DNA of 64,000 nt from Roseibium marinum (GTDB taxonomy: Bacteria > Pseudomonadota > Alphaproteobacteria > Rhizobiales > Stappiaceae), in NCBI RefSeq assembly GCF_002906165.1, contig NZ_PPCN01000018.1, positions 24,962 through 88,961 of the forward strand, in the 5' to 3' direction. Both the position numbers and the translations under genes were made by a program. This document shows, piece after piece, positions 9,115 to 17,123 of this stretch. Position 1 is the first letter of the stretch. The number at the start of each line of letters is the position of its first letter. The notes beneath the pieces were generated by a model. It had not been told where the DNA came from. It saw only the letters and a program-made list of their open reading frames with translations, and ran no database searches.

Positions 9115-10095
9115 TCACAAATCCGTATCCTGAAGCCAGCCTCGTTCCCGGTAGTACTTAAGCGCGCCGGGATGAAGATCGGCGGTCAGTCCTTCCTTGA
9201 TCATGTCCTGCGGCGTGAGCCGCTCGAGCGCCGGATGCAGTTTCTTGAAATCCTCGAAATTGTCGAAGACGGCTGCAACGATCGTGTAGACGGCGGCGTC
9301 CGGCATTCTCGCCGAGGTCACCACGGTCGCTTTCGGTCCCCAGGTGGGAACATCGTCCGGATTACCCGTGTAAAGGCCGCCCGGAATGACGGCCGCCGCA
9401 TAGGCCGGGTTTTCGGCGAGCAGCCTGTCGATGGCATCGCCGGCCAGCGGAACCATCCTGACATCGCAGGTGGAGACAGCTTCCTGGGCAGATGCGTTCG
9501 GCAGCCCGGCAACCCAGATACTGGCATCCAGTTTACCGTCGCACAGGGCAGGGACCTGTTCTGTGGAACTCAGGTCCGCGGCTAGCGAAAGGTCGTCGGG
9601 AGCAAGGCCGACGTATTTCAAGAGCAGCTCCGCCAGGACACGCGTACCGGACCCGAGATTGCCGAGATTGACGTCCTTGCCCTTCAGATCTTCGGGGCCA
9701 TTGATGCCGGCCTCGGCGTGGGCCATCAAATGCATGGGTTCGGCATGTATGGAAAAGAGTGAGCGCAGCTCGGTATCGGGGCCTTCGGCTGCAAATGCGC
9801 CGGTGCCCTGCAGGCTCGCGGCCTGAATGTCGGATTGCACGATGGCGAAATCGAGCGTGTGGTCGCGGATGGCATTCGCATTCTGGACGGATCCACCTGT
9901 TGATTCGACCAGGCAGCGGATGCCGTGATCCTTTCGGCCGAGATTGACAAGGCGGCATATGGCGCCACCGGCGGGATAATAGACGCCGGTCACGCCGGCG
10001 GTTCCGAACGTCACGAATTGCTGTGCGGATGCCGCACCGGCAAGCGCGAAAAAGGCGGCCAGAAAGGCACCTGGAATTCTTGATTTCAACCTCAT
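9115..10095 (-). CDS. TAXI family TRAP transporter solute-binding protein
   Basis: This is a periplasmic binding protein of about 326 residues. The start at 10095 gives a signal peptide ending in ALAGAASAQ, and GAGGGAG lies upstream. The mature protein begins FVTFGTAGVTGVYYPAGGAI, the hallmark of TAXI receptors, followed by ESTGGSVQNANAIRDHTLDF and LGNLGSGTRVLAE. TAXI proteins normally work with a fused DctQM permease, often encoded next door, but no such permease is adjacent here (neighbours are yghU and a divergent lysE). It is therefore an orphan receptor, or its permease lies elsewhere. Ligands of the family include glutamate and other dicarboxylates; this one is unknown. Confidence 0.92.
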   Translation of the reverse strand: MRLKSRIPGAFLAAFFALAGAASAQQFVTFGTAGVTGVYYPAGGAICRLVNLGRKDHGIRCLVESTGGSVQNANAIRDHTLDFAIVQSDIQAASLQGTGAFAAEGPDTELRSLFSIHAEPMHLMAHAEAGINGPEDLKGKDVNLGNLGSGTRVLAELLLKYVGLAPDDLSLAADLSSTEQVPALCDGKLDASIWVAGLPNASAQEAVSTCDVRMVPLAGDAIDRLLAENPAYAAAVIPGGLYTGNPDDVPTWGPKATVVTSARMPDAAVYTIVAAVFDNFEDFKKLHPALERLTPQDMIKEGLTADLHPGALKYYRERGWLQDTDL

Positions 10096-10309
10096 GCGAC
10101 CAGGCTCCCTCGGCTTGGGTCCCGCTGTTCGGGATCTCACCAGCATATCCGATAAGGATTCGACAAGCGCTAACATTGATGTGTTTGGCCGGCGAACGTA
10201 AAGGGCTGTGGTGGTAACGCGGGGATCGGCCTGTCGTCGATCTTTTATCCGGCTTGACCCTGGAAGTCCCACACTCCACAGGTCAGACTGGAAATTGGGG
10301 AGAAAACCA

Positions 10310-10936
10310 GTGATTCCGTTCGACGTCCTGACCGTTTTTATTGCCGCCGCCGTCGCGCTGGGCTTTGCGCCCGGGCCGGACAATATCTTCGTTCTGACCC
10401 AATCGGCACTTTATGGCCGTCTTGCGGGGCTGATCGTCACTCTGGGTTTGTGCACCGGCCTGATCGTCCACACAATCGCCGTCGCGCTCGGCGTTGCGGC
10501 CATCTTTCAGACCTCCGCGCTGGCGTTCATGATGCTGAAATTCATCGGGGCGGGATATCTGCTTTATCTGGCATTTCAGGCCTTCCGGGCGGGAAAATCG
10601 GAGTTTTCCGGTCAGAAGGGGCCCGCTTTGTCCGCCTGGGCGCTGTACCGGCGCGGGATCGTGATGAATGTGAGCAATCCGAAGGTCGCTATTTTCTTCC
10701 TGGCTTTCCTGCCGCAATTCGCCGACCCGGCACGCGGCTCCGTTCCCTTGCAGATTCTTGTCTTCGGCGGGCTGTTCATCGGGGTGACGATCCTTGTTTT
10801 CGGCGGCGTTGCGCTGGGGGGAGGAATGCTCGGCACGTTCCTGAAGCGGTCCCCGAAAGCGCAGGTCTGGCTCAACCGGCTCGCTGGTCTGGTTTTTGTC
10901 GCTCTGGCGCTCCGGCTGGCGGTTTCAGAGCGCTGA
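10310..10936 (+). CDS. LysE family amino-acid exporter (RhtB-like)
   Basis: This 208-residue membrane protein has six hydrophobic segments and the family start FDVLTVFIAAAVALGFAPGP, with the motif APGPDNIFVLTQS. It is likely an efflux carrier for amino acids or derivatives. The GTG at 10310 is chosen because GGGGAG sits 8 bases upstream and homologues begin at this point; an in-frame extension back to 10208 has no membrane or signal character. MNVSNPKVAIFFLAFLPQF in the middle is the second conserved signature of the family. It is divergent from the TAXI gene. Substrate cannot be deduced. Confidence 0.93.
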   Translation: MIPFDVLTVFIAAAVALGFAPGPDNIFVLTQSALYGRLAGLIVTLGLCTGLIVHTIAVALGVAAIFQTSALAFMMLKFIGAGYLLYLAFQAFRAGKSEFSGQKGPALSAWALYRRGIVMNVSNPKVAIFFLAFLPQFADPARGSVPLQILVFGGLFIGVTILVFGGVALGGGMLGTFLKRSPKAQVWLNRLAGLVFVALALRLAVSER

Positions 10937-11124
10937 ATTGGCGGCAAACATCCAATAAACATCATTCCCCGCATTAAGGACGCTTTTTCTGCTCCTGTGG
11001 AATGGCTTGAATGAAAACACACTCTATAATTGATAAAAATAACAAAATATACTTAAAATTGTAGATACTGCTATCGTTTCACCGGGTTTCGCGTCGTCCA
11101 GATGAAACCGGAGAGGATAGAAAC

Positions 11125-12003
11125 ATGGTGGTATTTAGTTCAAGGAGACTGGTTTCAGGTTTTCTGTTCCTGATCGCTTGCGGACCTGCAGTCGCGGGGG
11201 ACTATCTTGAGGTCGAACCGGGAGTCGATATCTATTTTGAGGATCAGGGCAGTGGATCGCCCATTGTTTTTGTACCGGGCTGGACTTTCACCACCCGGGT
11301 TTTCGAGCACCAGATCAAGGCTTTTTCCGAAGCGCACCGGGTGATTTCATTCGATCCGCGCAGCCAGGGCCGATCGACCGTCACGCTGGAAGGTAACAAT
11401 TACGTCACGCAAGGGGCGGATCTGGTAAAGCTGCTCGCGCATCTGAAGGTCGAAAAGCCGGTGCTTGTCGGCTGGTCGTTCGGCTGTCTGGCAACCTGGG
11501 AATTCGTCAAGACCCAGACGACTGCCGCCGCTGCCGCCCATATGTGCATCGATTTGTCTCCAACGCCGATGACAGGGAACGAGGGAGACTGGGTCGAGGG
11601 CAGTATTGCCGAACTCGCGGATTTTTATGGCGGCGTCCAGACCGCGGCGGACCAGCGCGCGGTCATCAACTGGTACGCCGATGAAATCATGATCGAGCAG
11701 GACTACACGCCGGAGCTTTCGCGGTGGATCGTCGATCAGTCCTCGCAATCGCCGCCCTGGGTAGCCGCGGCCTATCTGGCTTCGGGCACTTTCAGCAATT
11801 ATCTGGACGTTGCCAGGGACATCGACGCCAAACTGCCTTCCGCCTTCGTTGTCGCGGATCACTGGGCCGAAACAGCTACCGCCTATCTGGCGAAGCACGC
11901 GCCGAACAGCCAAGTGCACGCATTCGGCGGCCATATGATGTTCTGGGAGTATCCGGAGAAATTCAATCCGATACTGGCCGGTTTGATCGCCAAGGCTGAA
12001 TAG
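11125..12003 (+). CDS. Secreted alpha/beta hydrolase
   Basis: This 292-residue protein starts with a signal peptide (LVSGFLFLIACGPAVAG) and is probably periplasmic. The fold is shown by the oxyanion-hole strand IVFVPGWTF, the nucleophile elbow VLVGWSFGCLA (Ser in GWSFG, near residue 117) and a C-terminal histidine in GGHMMFWEYPEKF. The likely acid is an aspartate in FVVADHW, although the position is less certain. The enzyme is probably an esterase, lactonase or haloperoxidase-like hydrolase. It stands alone; an AT-rich stretch (11020-11070) containing TATAAT precedes it, and a hairpin at 12031-12058 follows. Confidence 0.88.
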   Translation: MVVFSSRRLVSGFLFLIACGPAVAGDYLEVEPGVDIYFEDQGSGSPIVFVPGWTFTTRVFEHQIKAFSEAHRVISFDPRSQGRSTVTLEGNNYVTQGADLVKLLAHLKVEKPVLVGWSFGCLATWEFVKTQTTAAAAAHMCIDLSPTPMTGNEGDWVEGSIAELADFYGGVQTAADQRAVINWYADEIMIEQDYTPELSRWIVDQSSQSPPWVAAAYLASGTFSNYLDVARDIDAKLPSAFVVADHWAETATAYLAKHAPNSQVHAFGGHMMFWEYPEKFNPILAGLIAKAE

Positions 12004-12030
12004 ATTCGCGAATATCGCCGGGGAAGAGAA

Positions 12031-12058
12031 TGCCCCTGCCGCGAGAACGGCAGGGGCA
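12031..12058. terminator. Hairpin between convergent genes
   Basis: An 11-bp perfect inverted repeat (12031-12041 and 12048-12058) with a CGAGAA loop lies between the hydrolase and egtD, which converge. There is no long T tract, so termination may be inefficient or aided by Rho. Confidence 0.55.
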
Positions 12059-12088
12059 GGATCCACGTTTTGCCAGACGAAAGACGCC

Positions 12089-13036
12089 CTATATCGCCTG
12101 CAACGTGTAGACCGAAAAGAGATTGTCCTTGTCGCTGTCCTGATTAAGGACCCGCCAACCTCCCTTGTTGACGATCGAGGTGAAGGCCTCTTCGCTGTAT
12201 TTGTGCGAATTCTCCGTGTGGATGGTTTCGCCTTCAGCGAAGGAGATGCTTTCGCCGCTCACCGTCACCGTCTGGCTTCTCAGACTTTCCAGATGCATCT
12301 CAATACGGCTTTCACCGGCGTTCCAGAGCGCCCGGTGGGCAAAGGCCGCAAGGTCGAAATCAGCCCCAAGCTCACGATTGATCCGCTGCAGCAGGTTCCG
12401 GTTGAATGCGGCCGTGACGCCTGCCGGATCGTCATAGGCCTTGATCAGGACCGCCTCGTCCTTCGGCCTGTCTACCCCGACGATCATGGTCGCTTCCGGC
12501 ATGGCGGCGCGGATATTGCCCAGCAGGTCGGCGGCTTCGGACCGTTCGAAATTGCCGATGGTCGATCCGGGAAAGAACACCAGAACCGGAAGTTCCGGCA
12601 GCAGCGGCAGCTTTCCGAGCGGCTGTGTGAAATCCGCTGCCACAGGAATGACGGCAAGCGAGGGATAGGCGCGCCGAACCCGTTCGGCGGCGTCCTGCAG
12701 GTGATTGGCTGAGATGTCAACCGGCATATAGACCGAAAGATCCTCGAAGGCTCCGAGCAACAGGTTGGTCTTGCGGCTCGAGCCGCTGCCGAGTTCGACC
12801 ATGGCGCCACGAGCTCCGGGCAGGTGCCGGTATTTGCGGACGTTGTCCTCAAGGATCGCCAGTTCGGTGCGGGTCGGATAATAGGCGTCCAGCTCGGTAA
12901 TGGCTTCGAACAGATGCGAGCCGACATCGTCGTACAGCCATTTGCTGCTGACGGCCTTTCGCGGCGCCTTCAGGCCAGCAAGGATCTCGGTCCTGAAGGT
13001 GGCCTGGGTCATGTTTGGGGAGACGTGTTTGGTCAT
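12089..13036 (-). CDS. egtD: L-histidine N(alpha)-methyltransferase
   Basis: EgtD trimethylates histidine to hercynine using S-adenosylmethionine, the first step of ergothioneine synthesis. The 315-residue length is normal. Typical segments are KWLYDDVGSHLFEAITELD, YYPTRTELAIL, the SAM site VELGSGSSRKTNLLL, PVDIS, FFPGSTIGNFER and GVDRPKD; near the C-terminus the substrate-site serine/glutamate region SFAEGETIHTENSHKY is kept. It overlaps egtB by 4 bases (ATGA) and is the second gene of the two-gene operon. No egtA, egtC or egtE is nearby, which is usual in alphaproteobacteria. Confidence 0.96.
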   Translation of the reverse strand: MTKHVSPNMTQATFRTEILAGLKAPRKAVSSKWLYDDVGSHLFEAITELDAYYPTRTELAILEDNVRKYRHLPGARGAMVELGSGSSRKTNLLLGAFEDLSVYMPVDISANHLQDAAERVRRAYPSLAVIPVAADFTQPLGKLPLLPELPVLVFFPGSTIGNFERSEAADLLGNIRAAMPEATMIVGVDRPKDEAVLIKAYDDPAGVTAAFNRNLLQRINRELGADFDLAAFAHRALWNAGESRIEMHLESLRSQTVTVSGESISFAEGETIHTENSHKYSEEAFTSIVNKGGWRVLNQDSDKDNLFSVYTLQAI

Positions 13037-14298
13037 TGGTCTGCTGCCAGTCTCAGGCCGAGCATCTGCCAGCGCTGATGGGGATAGAAGAAGGTGCGGT
13101 AGGAGGCCCGCATCTGTTGTCTCGGCGTGGCGCAGGAGCCGCCGCGCAGCACCATCTGATTCACCATGAATTTGCCGTTATATTCGCCGATGGCACCCTC
13201 CGGTGGCGTGAAACCGGGGTAGGGGGAAAAGTCGCTGCTGGTCCATTGCCACACGTCGCCCCAAAGGCCGGATCTGCGGCCGACCGGCATGAATGCACCG
13301 TTTTCCAGGAAATTTCCGTCGATATCCGTCGGCTCGGCCGCCGCTTCCCATTCCGCTTCCGTCGGCAGACGGTAACCCGCCCAGCGGGCGAAGGCGTCGG
13401 CTTCATAGTAGCTGACGTGAACCACTGGGGCAGAGAGGTCGACGGGACGGGGCCCCTGCAGCGTATAGGTCCACCAGACACCATCCTGGCGCCACCAGTA
13501 GAGCGGCGAGTCCCAGCCGTTTTTCTCGCGCACCGCCCAGCCTTCCATGAGCCAGAGCGTCTGGTTTGCGTACCCGCCGTCCTCCATGAAGGCGATCCAC
13601 TCGCCGTTGGTGACAGGGCGGTCGCAGAGCCGGTAAGGATCGAGCCACACCTTGTGGCGCGGGCCTTCGCAGTCATAGGCGAAACCCTCGCCGTCATGCC
13701 CGATCTCGAGCAGGCCGCCGTCGTAACCTGTCCAGCCGGTCTCGTTCACCGCGCTGACGCTGGCGGGTTTGGGTTCGATATAGGCGGGAAGGAGCGGGTT
13801 ATAGGAAAAGGCGTTGAGAAGATCGGTCACCAGCAGTTCCTGGTGCTGCATTTCATGATGACAACCAAGCGTGATCAGTGCTTCCAGCCGCTCCGGATCA
13901 AGCGCGAAGGTGTCCCGGGCCAGTCCTTCGCGCACAGCGTCCTCCACATGGGAGCGATAGCTGAGCACATCGGTGACGGTCGGCCTCGACAGCAGGCCGC
14001 GGCGGGAGCGGGTATGCCGGGGTCCGGCCTGCACGTAATAGGAATTGAACAGCACCGCGAAACGGTCGTCCTTCGGCCGGTAACCGGGAAGCGAGGGCTT
14101 CAGGATGAATTCCTCGAAAAACCAGGTCGTGTGCGCCAGATGCCACTTGGGAGGGCTGGCATCCTCCATCGACTGCAGGCCCATGTCTTCGTCGTTCAAC
14201 GGCGCGACAAGCCCAAGCGATTGCGCCCTGACCGTTTCGAAGAGATCCGAAGCCGCGGAAACCGGTGACGGTTCCGCCCGTCCGTCCAGGTTAGTCAT
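13033..14298 (-). CDS. egtB: Ergothioneine biosynthesis sulfoxide synthase
   Basis: EgtB is a non-haem iron enzyme that joins hercynine to a thiol (gamma-glutamylcysteine or cysteine) with oxygen, giving a sulfoxide precursor of ergothioneine. The N-terminal DinB-like domain provides the iron histidines in HLAHTTWFFEEF and HHEMQHQE. The C-terminal formylglycine-synthase-like domain shows RPVTNGEWIAFMEDGGY, GYRLPTEAEWEAA, GDVWQWTSS and VLRGGSC. I prefer the ATG at 14298: GGAGG is 7 bases upstream of it but only 1 base from the ATG at 14304. It is the first gene of egtB-egtD. Confidence 0.95.
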   Translation of the reverse strand: MTNLDGRAEPSPVSAASDLFETVRAQSLGLVAPLNDEDMGLQSMEDASPPKWHLAHTTWFFEEFILKPSLPGYRPKDDRFAVLFNSYYVQAGPRHTRSRRGLLSRPTVTDVLSYRSHVEDAVREGLARDTFALDPERLEALITLGCHHEMQHQELLVTDLLNAFSYNPLLPAYIEPKPASVSAVNETGWTGYDGGLLEIGHDGEGFAYDCEGPRHKVWLDPYRLCDRPVTNGEWIAFMEDGGYANQTLWLMEGWAVREKNGWDSPLYWWRQDGVWWTYTLQGPRPVDLSAPVVHVSYYEADAFARWAGYRLPTEAEWEAAAEPTDIDGNFLENGAFMPVGRRSGLWGDVWQWTSSDFSPYPGFTPPEGAIGEYNGKFMVNQMVLRGGSCATPRQQMRASYRTFFYPHQRWQMLGLRLAADQ

Positions 14299-14599
14299 TT
14301 GCATTCCTCCACGCGGAACCCGGCAAAATGCCTCCGGCCGGTCCTGTGACTGCCACCAGGCGGTTTGAAGGTAGGAGGGCTTCAGGGTTTTCCAATGTCG
14401 AAATTTGCAACTGGCCGGTGCACGAATGCGCGGCCGGGACGCCTGTTTCCGGGTTGTTGAGAAAATAAAACAATGTTTTGAATAGTCCCATCATCGCCTC
14501 TTAAGCAAAGAAAAGTCCACAAAACCTTGGTTTCAGGTGTTATTTTGAACTTTTCAAACGCGGGAAAGTTCCCGATCGATGGCTGGGAAAATAGAAAAC

Positions 14600-14626
14600 C
14601 AATCCTGACAGGGTGTGTCAGGATTG
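14600..14626. other. Perfect 11-bp inverted repeat between egtB and dapA
   Basis: Arms at 14600-14610 and 14616-14626 are exact complements around a GGGTG spacer. There is no T tract on either side. It could be a regulator site or a hairpin in the dapA leader. The remaining parts of the 555-base gap (14299-14853) show no gene or other structure that I can name; 14450-14560 is AT-rich and may hold the divergent promoters. Confidence 0.5.
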
Positions 14627-14853
14627 ATTGCAGCGCCTCTTCACATTGGCGTGAGATTTCCGCTGACCGAACTTCGCGCACCGAAAGCGCGTTGTTGGAA
14701 ACGCGCCGCCATCACGTTGGTTCAAGACAGATTGGCTTGCCCTTCGCCGGGCATGGTTGCCATGCAGCCCTCTTTGATGTCACAGCTTGGAACAGAAAGA
14801 ACAGGTGACGCAGAGCTGCGCCCGACCGTGTCAGCTCAATTCAGGGAGGTTCC

Positions 14854-15732
14854 ATGCCGGACATCAGAGGATCCATTCCCGCGCTTGTAACGCCCTTCAG
14901 GGACGGCAAGGTGGATTTCGAGGCGCTTGAGCGTCTCGTCGAATGGCACATTGAAGAAGGCAGCCACGGCATCGTTGCCGTCGGCACGACCGGCGAAAGC
15001 CCGACGGTCTCCAAGGACGAGCACAAGGATCTCATCAAACGGGTCGTGGAGCTGGTGAACGGCCGCGTGCCGGTTATCGCGGGCACCGGCTCCAATGCGA
15101 CAGCGCAATCCCTCGACATGCTTCAGGCAGCGGAAGCTGCCGGTGCCGATGCCGCGCTCGTCGTGACACCCTATTACAACAAGCCCAACCAGGCGGGGCT
15201 GCTCGCCCATTACCGGATCCTGCACGACAACAGCACGCTGCCGATCATCCTTTATAATATTCCCGGCCGTTGCGTGATCGACATCCTGCCCGAGACCATG
15301 GCCGAGATGGCCCGCTGGCCCAGGATCATTGGCGTCAAGGACGCCACCGGCAGCATGGAGCGGGTCAGTCAGCAGCGCGCGCTCTGCGGCAAGTCCTTTA
15401 TTCAGTTGAGCGCCGAAGATGCCGCCGTTCTGGGGTTCAATGCCCATGGCGGGCGGGGCTGCATCTCGGTCACCGCCAATGTCGCGCCGCGCCTGTGCGC
15501 CGAATTCCAGAAAGCGTCCCTTGCCGAGGATCTGGGCCTGGCCCGGGACTACCAGGACCGCCTGCTGCCCCTGCATGCGGCGGTCTTTCTCGAGCCCCCC
15601 GCGGCCTGCGTGAAATACGCGCTCGCGAAACTGGGGCATTGCCGCGAGGACGTCCGCCTGCCGCTCACGCCGGTCACCGGGGAAACGAGGCTGGCAATCG
15701 ACCGGGCCATGGAAACCGCCGGGTTGATCTGA
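14854..15732 (+). CDS. dapA: 4-hydroxy-tetrahydrodipicolinate synthase
   Basis: DapA condenses pyruvate with aspartate semialdehyde in lysine and diaminopimelate synthesis. The 292-residue protein keeps the class I aldolase residues: GTTGESPTV (phosphate/pyruvate threonines), YYNKPNQAGLL, the proton-relay tyrosine in YNIPGRCVID and the Schiff-base lysine in IIGVKDATGS. GGGAGG stands 6 bases before the ATG. It is monocistronic here, followed by an AraC-type gene. The family also includes other pyruvate lyases, but the residues above fit true DapA well. Confidence 0.93.
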   Translation: MPDIRGSIPALVTPFRDGKVDFEALERLVEWHIEEGSHGIVAVGTTGESPTVSKDEHKDLIKRVVELVNGRVPVIAGTGSNATAQSLDMLQAAEAAGADAALVVTPYYNKPNQAGLLAHYRILHDNSTLPIILYNIPGRCVIDILPETMAEMARWPRIIGVKDATGSMERVSQQRALCGKSFIQLSAEDAAVLGFNAHGGRGCISVTANVAPRLCAEFQKASLAEDLGLARDYQDRLLPLHAAVFLEPPAACVKYALAKLGHCREDVRLPLTPVTGETRLAIDRAMETAGLI

Positions 15733-15869
15733 GCTTCCGCCTTCGCCTTATGCCAGTATTGGTGGAATTTGTAATTTTCGGCATTGGTGATATTTACATG
15801 AGATTCGCCGCTTCTTGATCTGCGAGGCCGCCAAGCTTGAGAGCGATTTTCTCCCGTGAGACAGCCAAG

Positions 15870-16904
15870 ATGCCGAAGCGAACGCCGGAAGACATAGTGG
15901 ACCGGCAAGCTCCGGCGATCCTGAGCGGCACGGACGGGACTGGCAAGTCGGCCAGCGAGAACGGTGTCTTTCAGTCCGCAGTGATCGAGGACCCGGCCGT
16001 CCAGGCGCTGCTTCAGCCCTGGGTCGAGATGGAGTGCCATCAGCTCAGTCATGGCGGCACAGTGGCGCGGCTGGACAGCCTTGATCTTGGAACGCACCAG
16101 GTTGTCCGCGAGCGCCAGGAGACATCGATCCACAAACTTGGCGCCACGCCGCCTGACTTCTGCACCTTGTCCTTCTGCATGAAAGCTCGGAGGTCCAGGT
16201 TTGCCGAACATTGCGCCGAAGAGGGCGAAACGATCTTCTTCATGCCCGGGAACGTCGAGTTCGACGTATTTGTTCCCGCGGGAGGCGAGACCGCCTATGT
16301 CGGCTTCAGCCAGGAACAATTCCTGCAAGGCGCACGGATCCTCAATCCGGGGTTCTGGGAAAAGCCTCCGAAAGGCGTCGTGCCGCTGACCGCCTGCCGG
16401 CGAAGCGAACTCAAGAGCGCCGTCGATCTCTGGCTCCGGACGGCCCGGGAGGCTGCCGGGCGTGGCGCGCCGCTGGATCCGGATGTCGTGCGCGGCCATC
16501 TTTTGCAGACTGTCCTGCAAATAGCCACCGTCACGGAAGAAGATATCGCACCGACGATCAACGAACGTCTGCGCGCTTTGCAGATCGGGCGAACGGCCCG
16601 ATCCTTCGTCGATGAAAGCCTTGATACCGGCGAGCTGCCAACACTCGTCGGTATCTGCGCGGCGCTCGGCGTGTCCGAACGGACCCTGCGCTATGCCTTC
16701 CGCGAATATGTCGGCCTGTCTCCGGTCGCTTATCTGCGGGCCCGCCGGTTGAGCCGCGTCCGCGCGGTGCTTGCCGCGTCTGATCCGCAGGATGTCACGA
16801 TCACCCAGGTGGCGATGCGCTATGGCTTCCTGCATCTCGGCCGCTTTGCCGGAGATTACAGGCTCATGTTCGGCGAAATGCCTTCAATGACGCTCGCTTC
16901 GTGA
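15870..16904 (+). CDS. AraC family transcriptional regulator
   Basis: This is a protein of about 344 residues. The C-terminal 100 residues are an AraC helix-turn-helix pair: LVGICAALGVSERTLRYAFREYVGLSPVAYLRARRLSRVR and then VTIT..AMRYGF..LGRFAGDYR in abbreviated form, ending at FGEMPS. The N-terminal 230 residues resemble the cupin-like sensor of this group (FFMPGNVEFDVFVPAGGETAYVGFS shortened). The ATG at 15870 is favoured over a TTG at 15837; neither has a strong ribosome site. It lies just upstream of the autotransporter gene, which it might regulate, but nothing in the sequence proves that. Confidence 0.88.
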   Translation: MPKRTPEDIVDRQAPAILSGTDGTGKSASENGVFQSAVIEDPAVQALLQPWVEMECHQLSHGGTVARLDSLDLGTHQVVRERQETSIHKLGATPPDFCTLSFCMKARRSRFAEHCAEEGETIFFMPGNVEFDVFVPAGGETAYVGFSQEQFLQGARILNPGFWEKPPKGVVPLTACRRSELKSAVDLWLRTAREAAGRGAPLDPDVVRGHLLQTVLQIATVTEEDIAPTINERLRALQIGRTARSFVDESLDTGELPTLVGICAALGVSERTLRYAFREYVGLSPVAYLRARRLSRVRAVLAASDPQDVTITQVAMRYGFLHLGRFAGDYRLMFGEMPSMTLAS

Positions 16905-17123
16905 AAATTTTATTTAACCGTCTCTGTTTTGCCGAAATCGGATAGCTGGCGTCGGGCAATGACTCTAGTGTGCGCGCAAAGAACTTGGACGAGGGAACGC
17001 AGAGTCCCTCACGCTAGCCTGAGGAAAAAATTCTTGTCGTCCGAAAAAGCTGTGCCGCCTCAGGCCCGAAACTTGAATGACGCCAACCGTTTCTTGCAGC
17101 CAGGGGACAGCACCGCAAGACCA

